From Toxorhynchites rutilus septentrionalis (taxonomy: Eukaryota > Arthropoda > Insecta > Diptera > Culicidae), in contig NC_073745.1 in the NCBI RefSeq assembly GCF_029784135.1, positions 61,571,218-61,635,217 on the forward strand: a stretch of DNA of 64,000 nucleotides. Direction: 5' to 3'. A program made the translations under genes and the position numbers. Below are positions 36,431 to 46,490 of the stretch, piece after piece (positions within the stretch are counted from its first letter, which is position 1; each line of letters starts with the position of its first letter). The notes under the pieces were generated by a model, which saw only the letters and a program-made list of their open reading frames with translations, did not search any database and was not told the DNA's origin.

Positions 36431-36996
36431 TCTATGATGGTTAGACTCTCCGCCCCCGCCCCCCCCGCTAAGTGGAGGAGGAGGGTCTGCCATACAAATG
36501 AAACACAAATTTCTGAATTACTCGAGAATTAGTCAAGCAAACGAAACCAAATTTGGCATGTGGAGGTTTTAGGATGCAATAAATGTTTCTATGGTGGTTA
36601 GACACTCCTCCTGATCTCTAAGGGTGGGCTATCATACAAATGAAACACAAATTTCTGAATAACTCGAAAACTAATCAAGCAAATGAAGTAAAATTTGGCA
36701 TATGAAGGTTTTACGGGGCACGGGTAACGGGTAACAGAGAAACATGTTATTTGCAAGTGGTTGAAAAATATTGAACGAGTATTGTATATAATCTAAAATA
36801 ATCTGATATTATAATGATGAGTTTTGTTAGAAATACAAGAATGTAAATTCAACGGGGTCGAATAGAAGATCAATCAAAGAACATTTCTGCGATTGGACCC
36901 ATGAACTTGCTCATAGTAAGAAAACGTGAATTTTTGAAGGTATTGATAACAAAAAAAAACAAATTTGGGCGGAACGAAGTTTGCCGGGTCAGCTAG
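36431..36996 (+). mobile_element. Non-autonomous Helitron, 3' end
   Basis: Ends with GTTTGCCGGGTCAGCTAG|T at 36996, a common insect Helitron 3' terminus (CTAG before a T). Upstream, a ~170-bp unit (acaaatgaaacacaaatttc, aagcaaa.ga, aaatttggcat) is present twice (36493-36580 and 36635-36715). Confidence 0.7.
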
Positions 36997-37544
36997 TATA
37001 TTATAAAAATGCTATGCCAGTGTTTGAGAGTAGCACATTTTCTGTTATTTTTAGGCTCATACAATGTAATAAATCGGTATGCCAAATCCTGTACTAAAAA
37101 TTAATTTTGGGTGTAGAGCCGTAATTGAAATTTTCTAATACATACAAAAACGTAGTAAGAAGCACAAGAGGCTGGGTTTAATGAGGCTAGGTTTTGGCTG
37201 GGGAGGCATATTTTTCCAGGGTCAAAGCCACAAAAGGAACCCCTTGAAGAGCAATACGATGCGCGCAAAGGCACTGGTTCATTTTATCACCCCTGTTCAT
37301 TTTACCTGCATTCCCCCTATAGCCTTTAACGAGGTTGGCATCCGTGAAAGCCGTTGCGATAGGAGTTCGATAAACAGTACGTACGATGGTTAACTCAACA
37401 GCTCAAACACTGTTCCAATACCTAGAAAATTGCTTCGAATGCATCTTTAGATATTACAAAAATCTAGAAATTTGAGAACCAGCTTGAGATTTCAACCCAG
37501 TTATGATAAATGAGCGATTGATCCATGCCATCGACTGGCGAAGT
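36997..37544. other. No gene recognised
   Basis: Short open frames without recognisable domains. Confidence 0.45.
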
Positions 37545-37667
37545 ACTCTCTCTCTCTCTTTCTGTTCATCCCTTTCTTTTCGCCCTCTCTCTTCCTCTAT
37601 CATTCTTTCGCTCTCTCTCTCTCTCTCTCTCCCTCTCTTCCTCTATCTCTCTTTCTCTCTCTCTCTG
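37545..37667. repeat. (CT)n-rich microsatellite
   Basis: Interrupted CT/CTTT tract. The Ser/Leu-rich frames across it are artefacts. Confidence 0.92.
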
Positions 37668-38139
37668 TTATTGTTCTCGTCAGTTATGTCCGAGAAAGGC
37701 CGACCATCTATCTGAACATTGTCCATTCAGGATTCAGCTTGATTTCAAAAAGCCGAGTACTTCCGATGAAAATGCGATATTGACAATTCCACGTACAAAC
37801 TTTGCAAACTTTAGTCCATTTTTGTCGCCTAGGTCTATTTCGATTAGACTGCTTCAAGTCGTCTTTTGTATCGTCCGTTGCTTGGTGTTTTTGTTGTGCG
37901 ACTTGTAAGGCCTGCCACCACCTCCACTATCTCGCAGGAAGGCGATCGTGATACTGCTGTTTTTTTTATCCAGAGTACCGCCTAGGCTTGCACTTGGCTA
38001 AACGTCCTTTGAAATTCGCTTTAAAAAGTAGTTTCTGGGTGCTTGTGGCTTTTCTTGGTGGCTACCAATGCCCATTTTGCTCATCGCACCACACCCTTGA
38101 TAGTTCCCCTGAACCAGTGCAAGCCAGAAAAACGACCCT

Positions 38140-38226
38140 TGATGATAGAATTTCTGACCCGAACAGGGGTCGAACCCGAAACCCCCATCTTAGTCAGTGC
38201 CACACCAACCACTAAGCAATGAGGAC
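38140..38226 (-). repeat. tRNA-like SINE head
   Basis: The minus strand shows an A-box-like TTGCTTAGTGGTTGG and a B box GGGTTCGACCCC (complement of 38166-38177) at tRNA spacing, but the acceptor arms do not pair convincingly. A tRNA-derived repeat is more likely than a functional tRNA gene. Confidence 0.5.
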
Positions 38227-39300
38227 CATGATGATTACTTCACTAGGAGCTATTATGGTAATTTTGTTGAGCCCACTACCCCATTATATGGTCTAACGAG
38301 CTTCTAGGCCGCTTGTTCGGCGACGTTTGTTTGGTATATTCGCTCCGAACTTCCGTATATAGAGATCGTTCGCTATCCGTAATCTGCTACTAGTTCGATT
38401 AGTTGTAGCTACTCATACTGATCAATGAGAGGGCCATATTGAACAATGAATCAGAATCACTACCGTACTCTGAAATTATTTACAGAACTGGTCCGGATTA
38501 AGAGGACGGCTATAGGAGAGAAATATTTAGTAGACGAATCTCTGCGAATCCCACCAAATAGGCGGGAAAAGACATACTGAACTGTGTGTGTGGAGGAGAA
38601 AACAAAAAAACAACTGGATAAAATTACAACGATTTATTGACAAACTGTTTGCCCACATGCCAACATGCTTTTTGTCCAATTAGAAATACTCAACCGGAAG
38701 CATTTGCATCAGTGAACTTCTGTGTCAAAACCATGTTTCGAAAATATAAACTATGTTTTTCAATAACTTTATCTAAATCGTGACAAATAGTTGCCGTCCG
38801 ACCATCAACGCGATGCGTTAGTTTTCCACTCGAACAAATCGATAAAACCGGTTAGCTTTCCTCATGTTGTCCTTGCCCCGGATCGATCTCTCCAACCTCT
38901 TCTGCTTTTGATTAGAATGACAACAATCATGATAATGGTATCGCCTATCGACGAATAGCATCCGGCGCTTATCAGCACCTGTCCTGTCCTGTAGCTAAGA
39001 CATGTGTGTATGTATGTATGTATGTAAGGGAGCGCGAGAGGACAAATTGTACACATAACAGTGCATTTGCATCAACCCCTCGTGATGTTCTTTTGTTTAC
39101 TCGGCGGTGCCAAGTTACACCCATCAGTTCAGTAGATATCGTAGCTAATATTAGTACAAGCAACAGATAGCGTTTTTATCTGGGTGGGATCCCCTTTCTC
39201 TCAACCACTACTCAATTGCGCTATATTGCTAATGAGTCAATAGCGTTACTAAACATTATTGTCATTAAATTGAAATAATCGAGAGTATTTTGGTGAATGA
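38227..39300. other. No gene recognised; short (GTAT)n at 39005-39026
   Basis: Low-complexity tgtatgtatgtatgtatgta near 39005. No domains in open frames. Confidence 0.45.
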
Positions 39301-39306
39301 TTTTTT

Positions 39307-40712
39307 TGATGTGGGATTACGTCTTTCGGGAACATATTGGGTACAAATTGAAAATCGAAAATCGAGCACATCGTGAAAATTGTCCAATTTCAAACGCTTA
39401 TTGCTCAGTCATTCCATGATGGATTGATGAAATTGTTGCGTCAATCGATTTCGGTACTCCATAACAATTTTTAATACTGAAGAAAATAATATATGTCATG
39501 AAACTAACTATCGAACAATTGAAAAATCTCAACCCCTATCGTAACGGAAATACCCACTTCTGATTGGTCGAAATTGACGACACATGCGGCGGGTCCCTAA
39601 CAGAGACATCAAAACCAAGATAACTCGGGGGATTCGGCATTTCCAATACATCAAAGTAGGGGGAGCTTTTGCTGCCACTGAAATGTGTTCCATAACAGAG
39701 ACATAAAAACCAAGCTGCCTCGGGGGAATCGGCATTGCAGATAAATAAAATTAGGGGGAGCTTTTGTTCTTACCGAAATGCATTCCCTAACAAAACCAAG
39801 GTGCCCGGAGGAAATCGGCATTGCAAATATCTGCAAGACGGGGTATTTTTATACTGCAGGTAAGGAAAGTGATTCGATTAATTCTAGCAAATAAAATTTA
39901 AATTTGGAACTTTAATGTTGGTTGCTTCGTGAAATTTCATATCAATGACCGATCGTGTATTGTGAAAAATTTAGCACGAGTGTAAGTGTAAAATTGTATA
40001 TGGTAGCAGTTGTGTTAAAAATGACTTGATATATGAAATGATTCATTTGAATTTCCATAAATAAAAACCAAGGTGTGTTCCCGCTCGAGAACGGGTCGTT
40101 TGGTTTAAGCTGTTTGTTTCGTTGTGTTCATTTTCACCCAAAGAAAGTTTCTACGCGCGAGAAAAATTGGAAAAATGAAGAAATATTAGACAAAGTGATT
40201 TCCCATATGCTCTACATATAGTATTAGTTGTTGTTAGTCCAATTAAAATTTTCATTGGGTTGAATGAACTCTCAGAAAGTAAAGATTATAAATGAAAATT
40301 ACCATTTCATTTCAAATATGTTTTCTCTATATTAAAGTAACATGTTTTACTGATGAGAAAAAATGATAATTGTGTTCGCCATTGGTAATTATCTTATATT
40401 ACATTGGTGAGTTTTTTTTTAATTCATCCATACATAACATAAATTAGTCTCGTCTAGTATCACAGAGGGCGGTTTTCATCATATCTCGTTCCACTTCCGT
40501 ATCTTCTACCTGATACGCACCATCCAACGACTGTTTACCATCCTTCTGTCATCATCACTTGGTAAACACTGGTGGAATGAATAAACAATACCCAACAACC
40601 AAACAAAACGGCCCTTTTCAGAGCCACCAAATCATTATCAAAGAGTTTAACGAAGTGATTCTTCAAACATATCCAAAATCAACAGATAGCCTAACGGAAT
40701 CCTACGTCAACT
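39307..40712 (-). repeat. Module D/E, minus-strand copy
   Basis: Inverted partner of 32790-34196. It begins TTTTTGATGTGGGATTACGTC and ends GGAATCCTACGTCAACTATG. It carries a minisatellite (39600-39840), an AT-rich middle and a histone stem-loop at 40610. Both copies keep the same order of parts. Confidence 0.85.
40610..40625 (+). terminator. Histone 3' stem-loop
   Basis: GGCCCTTTTCAGAGCC, one mismatch; homologous to 32893. Confidence 0.75.
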
Positions 40713-40886
40713 ATGCGGTCGTGTCCTGGGCACAACCCTCCTGTGACTTTTTTAAATTTCCTATCTTATGAAAAAGTTTGCTCGATAACTGAGACACTTC
40801 AAAACAACCAGACTTCTACTAGCATGAAATCCGTTTATTGCCTAGGATGTAGCTGGACTAAACTTTTCTATCGAAAAACAGGAAGT

Positions 40887-41960
40887 GGGTTATATCTATG
40901 GTATAACCGCAAGGGTGACGTAGGACTATCGTTGATTTAGAGATCATTTGTATGAAGTTGAATCTGAATTCATTCTGAATGAATGAATATTTGGAGAACT
41001 TCGAAAACGAGAGCGTTACGTTGGAGGCACAAGGTTTTATGCATCCAATATTGGATACGGAAATATCCTACTGAGGGGGAAGAATAATCTTCAGAAGCTA
41101 TCCTGTTGATTGCGATTGATTGAAAAATCACAAAACCTAATGTATTTGGTCACAGTGTTACATGGATAGAAAACATTAAAATAAACTCTTTCATATGAAT
41201 GTAATTTTAAATTCCCAGAGGAACTGGCAGATTATTTTCAGTAACGATTAGATATTTCCACATTTTCCTCGATACTGGAAGCCCACCAGTGGTTAATGCT
41301 AACTCGATAACCATCTGATAATAGCACTTGATTGAAACATATTTGGTCACAGTGTTACATGGATAGAAAACATTCAAATAAACTCTTTCACATGAATGTA
41401 TTTTTAAATTCCTAGAGGAACTGGCAGATTATTTTCCGGATCTTTCTCGATCCAAACGGAAAGAATTCCGTGCGTGTATGTGTGTGTGTAGCGGCTGCTT
41501 CGAGATCTTCCCGGGGAACCGTTTGTAGCATCACTCTCCTCCTGATGGATTCCCTTCTGGCCTAAGGTGCACAAACAGGCTCTTGGTGACACCGTTCATC
41601 CGCGCTTTCATGATAAATGAAGAGCTTCACCACAACAGCGACAACATGCTCCAATCGCTGTTCAATTAGAACTGAGTGGATTTCCGAGCGGCGCTCGCTT
41701 ATATACCGATTGGTGATTTCAATAGCCTATTTTGAAAGCAAATTTAAGACAATTGAAACAAGTTTTTGGATCAGAAAGTAACAAGTATAGAACGCGTAGA
41801 CATTTTATCTTTCGAATGAAGTGTTTATCATACCATTTCGTTCAGTTGTTTAGGAGCTATTAACACTCAAAATCTCGGTCTCCGGCGTAACGCTTTCGTT
41901 TTCGAAACTTTGATTTTACACCCCGGTATAGAAATGAAAGACGTAGTCCTACGTCAAAAG
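40887..41960 (+). mobile_element. Module A/G with both termini, candidate non-autonomous element
   Basis: The left end is GGTATAACCGCAAGGGTGAC continuing GTAGGACTA; the right end is GAAAGACGTAGTCCTACGTC followed by AAAA. The two ends share inverted TGACGTAGGACTA. Inside are two ~200-bp ggaactggcagattatttt units (41086-41260, 41325-41440), a tg-rich word at 41472-41485, and block G (41640-41955) with gcggcgctcgcttatatacc. No ORF. Block G recurs at 55900-56202 and 58875-59169. Confidence 0.75.
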
Positions 41961-42099
41961 CTGTAAAGCTATATATTGTGTACCCAAAATTTCAAACTAC
42001 ACCCAAACTAGCGTTGGCAGAAAACATACCATCTTTGGCAGAACAGATGCCATTTCCTGGTCATGAGAGTCAAATGCGCAAAAAATGAGCTATTTTGGA
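41961..42099. other. No feature recognised
   Basis: Short spacer. Confidence 0.5.
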
Positions 42100-42290
42100 G
42101 CTTAAAATGGTTTGTATGTATGCGTGCAGACATCTCTTTTTGTTTTCTTTTCTCTTTTCATTTAGGATTGTGCAAAAAAAAAGTCCATGCGACGTCAATG
42201 GGGATCGAACCAAGGCCGGTTGGAATGCGAAGTTACTTTACACGACCACACTATCCATATTGCTGTCAGCGCTATTATAAAGGAGCGTGA
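42100..42290 (-). repeat. tRNA-headed SINE-like element
   Basis: The minus strand has a B box GGTTCGATCCC (complement of 42201-42211), with an A-box-like TATGGATAGTGTGG about 40 bp before it. A pyrimidine-rich tail block is shared with 36329-36420. Confidence 0.5.
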
Positions 42291-42640
42291 TAATATTACA
42301 CCTAATCATAAAATGAAGTTAGAAGGTGTTTTCTAAGCCGATAAAGAAGAACATGAACGAGAATATATCTTTCTCTGTCTGGGTCGTGTATTTGGAAAAC
42401 TATACGAAAAGCTTTCATTTAAATGTGTCTCCTGTTTCGCTCCCTCATATTGGCTCTAGCATACATATCATATAAATGATATACATGTATTGGGGAGTAG
42501 AATATTTTATCTTTTAATATTTTATATTCGACACTGTACCTTCGAAGTCCAGAATTTCATTCAATGTAACCATGCTGACCAGTGCTTGGAAATATCTGTT
42601 TCACATCAATCTTTCCAGCTGAAATTCCGATTACATTCGA
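42291..42640. other. No gene recognised
   Basis: AT-rich, no domain or repeat partner recognised. Confidence 0.45.
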
Positions 42641-43098
42641 TCATTATACACTGCATTTCACAACTATAGAACCACTTCATTTTTTCTGAATTTCCAGAGA
42701 TATGTAAGAAGTCAGTTGAATTGAAGTATATAGTGTAGCATATAATAGCTATCTTCATTTATAACCCTGGCCATTTGGACATTATAGTTGTGTCCCGGTG
42801 CGAAATATTTAAAAAAATGAAATTCCAGTGTTCCATAACTATAGAACCAGATGGAAAAAATCTCACTCCTTCACAAAATTCACGTAAATTTCATATGAAT
42901 TACGAGACGGTCCTATTTCGGTGATTATCTTTGTTTCTTAAACAGTTCAAATAACTCATTCGGGGTGGTTACGACCAAGCTGTGCCATGTTGTAGTGTGT
43001 ATCTCGTTCTACGCAGAGGATACTACTCGTTTAAGCTCTTTAAATCACTCATACTGTTTGTAAGCTGTATCAACTATTCGTACAATTACTCCTCATTA

Positions 43099-44374
43099 AA
43101 GGGTGTGTCACATCAAATTGCATCACGGAAAAAACGCTGTAGAAATTTAATTTTTAGGAATTATATCTTCAGCTTCCGCTTATAATCAGATAAGAGTGTA
43201 TAGATCACGTTGGTCATGCTTCACTGTCAATTTTTCGTAAATTTGGAAAAATGTCGTCGAACGAAAAAGAGCGTCGGGAATTAATCCTGTGCACTCATTT
43301 CGAGAATCCGGAGTTGTCACATCGGGACATCGATAAGATGCTGGGAATCGTCCAATCCACGGTCAGCAGAGTACTAAAACGATACTTCGAGAACCTAACC
43401 ATCGACCGGAAGGTGAAGAACGGCAAAAATGGATGCTCCGTCAGTGAAAAAGATCACAAGCGCGTAGTTAAGCAGTTTAGACGTGATTCGAGAAGTTCGG
43501 TCCGGGATGTCGCCAATAAGTTGAATTTGTCAAGTTCATTCGTCCAACGGACCAAGCAGCGGGAGGGCCTGCGTACATACAAGGTTCAGAAGGCTCCTAA
43601 CCGCGACGAAAGGCAAAACATGGTGGGGAAGACGCGAGCCCGGAAGCTGTACACCGAAATGCTGACGAAGCCGCATTGCCTGGTAATGGACGACGAAACC
43701 TACGTCAAAGCGGACTTTCGTCAGCTGCCGGACCTGTTGTTCTTCTCCGCAGAGGACAAATTCAGCAGAAACTATCCAAGTTTGCCAAAAAGTACATGGT
43801 GTGGCAAGCGATCTGCTCTCGCGGAAAGCGGAGCGCCCCTTTTGTGATGACCGGCACGGTAAACGGGCAGGTTTACCGTAAGCAGTGCCTACAGAAGCGC
43901 TTACTACCACTATTGAAGCAGCACGAGGGCCCGACCATCTTCTGGCCGGATCTCGCTTCGTGCCACTATTCAAAGGACGTGTTGGAGTGGTACGAAGCCA
44001 ACGGGGTCACCTTCGTGCCAAAGGAAATGAACCCGCCCAACGCGCCGGAGCTTCGCCCAATAGAGAAATATTGGGCGATTATGAAGCAGGCCCTCCGGAA
44101 GAACCCAAAAGTTGTCAAATCGGAGGCGGACTTCAAGAGAAAATGGATTTCTGTTAAAAAAAAACTACAACCTGACGTTGTACAGAACCTTATGGACGGG
44201 GTAAAGAGGAAGGTGCGAGCATACGGGCTTGGGCTCGAAGTATTAATAAAAAGAAAATGCCAAAAGTTGTTTAATAGTTTTTATTTTACTGTCTAAAATT
44301 TTCAAAAGGATCGGTCTACTGGGCGAATTTCTACAGCGTTTTTTCCGTGATGCAATTTGATGTGACACACCCTT
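43099..44374 (+). mobile_element. DD37E Tc1/mariner element, copy 2
   Basis: Full-length ends (AAGGGTGTGTCACATCAAAT and complement) with TA duplications at 43097-43098 and 44375-44376. 1276 bp, nearly identical to copy 1. Confidence 0.94.
43251..44240 (+). pseudogene. DD37E transposase, copy 2 (frameshifted)
   Basis: The start ATG is at 43251 (MSSNEKERRELILC). It keeps both helix-turn-helix regions (DIDKMLGIVQSTVSRVLKRY; RDVANKLNLSSSFVQR), Asp in CLVMDDETYVKADF, Asp in TIFWPDLASCHYS and Glu in PELRPIEKYW, 37 residues after the second Asp. A 22-bp deletion at about 43766, relative to copy 1, shifts the frame between the first and second catalytic Asp. The original stop TGA is TTA here, so the frame runs on to 44296. 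Full length would be about 340 residues. Otherwise almost unmutated, consistent with a recent insertion. Confidence 0.92.
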
Positions 44375-44630
44375 TAGTTCTTGATAGGGCTTTGATCTGT
44401 TAAACAAGCTGACCAGTCCAGAATCTGAAGTCCCTATTCATTAAACCATGCCATGACTTTCCGGATTTTATGAATTGATGCCAAATTACCCAATCATCAC
44501 GGTGTTTTTGTTGCATAAACAGAACTAAATTATTCCAAAGTACTTCATTGCACTTCTGACTGTGCATTCGTGATGATGAAAAGTTATCTGCACCAGACCT
44601 TTTTAAAAATATTTTTCTCATACCAGCAAA

Positions 44631-44843
44631 TTGCCGCCTGCAAAATTGCGAGTTGAAAAATTACCTGACACGTTCCGTAAATCTATCCAGTATGACGAAA
44701 TTCTATTCCAATTCTATCAGAGAAGATCTCCTGAAATTGTGAAACCCATAGGATTAGCTTCCACATTAGGTTTTGGACTCGCAGCTTTGGAGATGGGATT
44801 TTTTATGGTTTGGGGAGAGTTTTCTCAAAAAGACCTGGTTTAG
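44631..44843 (+). other. Unexplained 70-codon open frame between Tc1 fragments
   Basis: Encodes PPAKLRVEKLPDTFRKSIQY followed by DEILFQFYQRR and a hydrophobic stretch IGLASTLGFGLAALEMGFF. I do not recognise it. It is flanked by oppositely oriented Tc1-family relics (44377-44610 and 44880-45210) and by the inverted words ccagaccttttt and aaaaagacctgg. It could be a captured exon or chance. Confidence 0.25.
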
Positions 44844-44879
44844 ATAGGTCTGGTCATTGCAATGCAATGCAATGGACGA

Positions 44880-45210
44880 ATAAACAGACAGAAGTTCAAC
44901 GAAGTACTTCAGAATCATTTACTGTTGTTTTTGCATCGCAAACAATGTGATAATTGGGTAATGTCATGTCATGGTTGAATGAGTAGGGACTTCAGATTCT
45001 GGACTGGTCAGCTTGTTTAACAGATCAAAACCCTATCAAGAACTTATGAGGAGTAATTGTACGAATAGTTGATACAGTTTACAAGCAGTATGAGTGATTT
45101 AAAGAGCTTAAACGAGGTGTATCTCTGCGTAGAACGAGATTCACTCTAAAACATGGCGCAGCTCGGTCGAAACCATCCCGAATGGGCTATTTGAACTGAT
45201 TGAGAACAAA
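44880..45210 (+). pseudogene. Tc1-type transposase C-terminal relic, copy 3
   Basis: Reads NRQKFNEVLQNHLLLFLHRK, then LWTGQLV-equivalent and NP.KNL.G-like blocks, IVDTVYKQYE, and NGLFELIENKR at the end. It is the same family as 15885-16437. Deletion of ~20 bp around 44960 and stops are visible. Confidence 0.75.
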
Positions 45211-46325
45211 AGATGACCAACGAATCCTCTTTTTCGTTCTGCTCTGCGTTCACGGAATGTGAGCAAAAGTAAATATCCCTGGTTTTGTCATTCATAGATA
45301 TTAATATACCAGTTCATTCACTATCACCATCTTTCTCGGACACTGACGAAACGGAGAAATTCGTTGAGGAAGATAACGAAGTACAGAATGCTCATAATAG
45401 TGACTGAAATTAAATTGTTCAAGCATGCAAGGTTTCCTTCTCAATTAAAATGCTTTCATTTTACATAGTTAATGTGCAATTCCAATTCCATCTGTCAGAA
45501 ACGCTTCAAAAGGCTCCAATTCCGATGTAAAATAACACCGTCTTGACTCAAATTTCGAACATTTAATTTTTTTACTCAAATTCCGAACACACAAATTGAA
45601 AATGAACAGTCACAACACTCCTGACAATTCAATAGCAATGAATAAATGTGAATGAATTCTCATGACTCGAACTTTAAGGAAAGCTCAGATAGCCCATAAT
45701 GAATATGAATGAACACAGTTGTAAATTTGTTTGACGTCGAATGAATGACAGCATCATCGACGAGTAAAATAACTGATAAGAATATATTTTCAATATCTCT
45801 TAACAAGCTTAACAAGCTGATATTTCCATGAAAGCAGGTACAGGTGATCCCATTCCAAAGGTAAACCATAGGGTTCAATTCAAGTGCGCGATATTGCACT
45901 CACCTTGCGAAAAAAAAAACATGTAAATAAAAGATAAATATGAGTTGCGAAATCGTTTTTCTGACGAGGCGCAGACGATAACAAAGTTTTTGGACGTTCA
46001 TGTGATACAATCACACCCAGTGTTTATCAGTATTTTTGTGAGATGTAAAACAATTTAACGGTCACGGAGAATCGCTTGGTTTGAGTCATTAACATCCTAG
46101 AAATTACCCCATTCTGAAGAACAAGATTGCCGTCTCCGATAAGATACACGGGGGGAACTTCAGCTCCGTTACTGAACGCAGATAGTGATAAATCCGCCGA
46201 ACCGACCGGACACCGTATCATCTGTCGCGTCAAGTGTATTCCGCGGCCCCCGTTGATAACCATGACTCACCTGATTGTATGCTAAAGAAGAAGAGTAATT
46301 GGCGGTGGATATGCCAATCCACTCG
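45211..46325. other. Upstream flank of the DUF753 gene
   Basis: No transposon hallmark. 46020-46265 is GC-richer and contains GATA-type words (cagatagtgataaa at about 46179-46192, tctccgataagataca) 80-300 bp before the TATA box, so it may be promoter-proximal DNA. The 78-codon minus-strand frame here is not recognised. Confidence 0.35.
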
Positions 46326-46337
46326 AGCCGAGTGGGC

Positions 46338-46344
46338 TATAAAA
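46338..46344 (+). promoter_or_regulatory. TATA box of the DUF753 gene
   Basis: TATAAAA in gggctataaaagggcgcg, about 150 bp upstream of the start codon at 46491. Transcription would start near 46370. Confidence 0.75.
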
Positions 46345-46490
46345 GGGCGCGCCCAGCGCTGATGTGGCTCCATTCTTTGTGCGGTTTTGCTTTTTCCGGG
46401 CCGCGAGAATTATTGTCGTTCGATAGTTAGTAGTGATATAGGATTTTGTGCTTTGACCGGTGGAAAAGATCTGCCGAACTGCCGACGAGG

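Larger units (their letters stand above)
42647..44610 (-). pseudogene. Tc1-type transposase relic, copy 2, split by DD37E
   Basis: Minus strand: from about 44610, SSSRMHSQKCNEVLWNNLVL, then FMQQKHRDDWVIWHQF and a damaged DW.ACSPD block. It resumes left of the DD37E insertion at 43096 with the LWGVIVRIVDTAYKQYE-like end (43090-42960). The terminal inverted word CACTGCATTTCACAACTATAG lies at 42648. The insertion duplicated TA (43097-43098 and 44375-44376). It is the same family as 15885-16437. Confidence 0.75.

Noticed and set aside
37503..37908. Ser/Leu-rich open frames
   Set aside because: They read through the (CT)n tract; no domain.
38140..38226. tRNA gene on the minus strand
   Set aside because: Box A/B-like words are present, but acceptor and anticodon stems do not form well; tRNA-derived repeat preferred.
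38964..38979. GGCGCTTATCAGCACC as a fifteenth histone stem-loop
   Set aside because: The stem has a mismatch, the loop is the unusual TATC, and no histone or module sequence lies nearby.
46027..46263. 78-codon minus-strand frame upstream of the DUF753 promoter
   Set aside because: No recognised domain; it overlaps the likely promoter-proximal region of the plus-strand gene.
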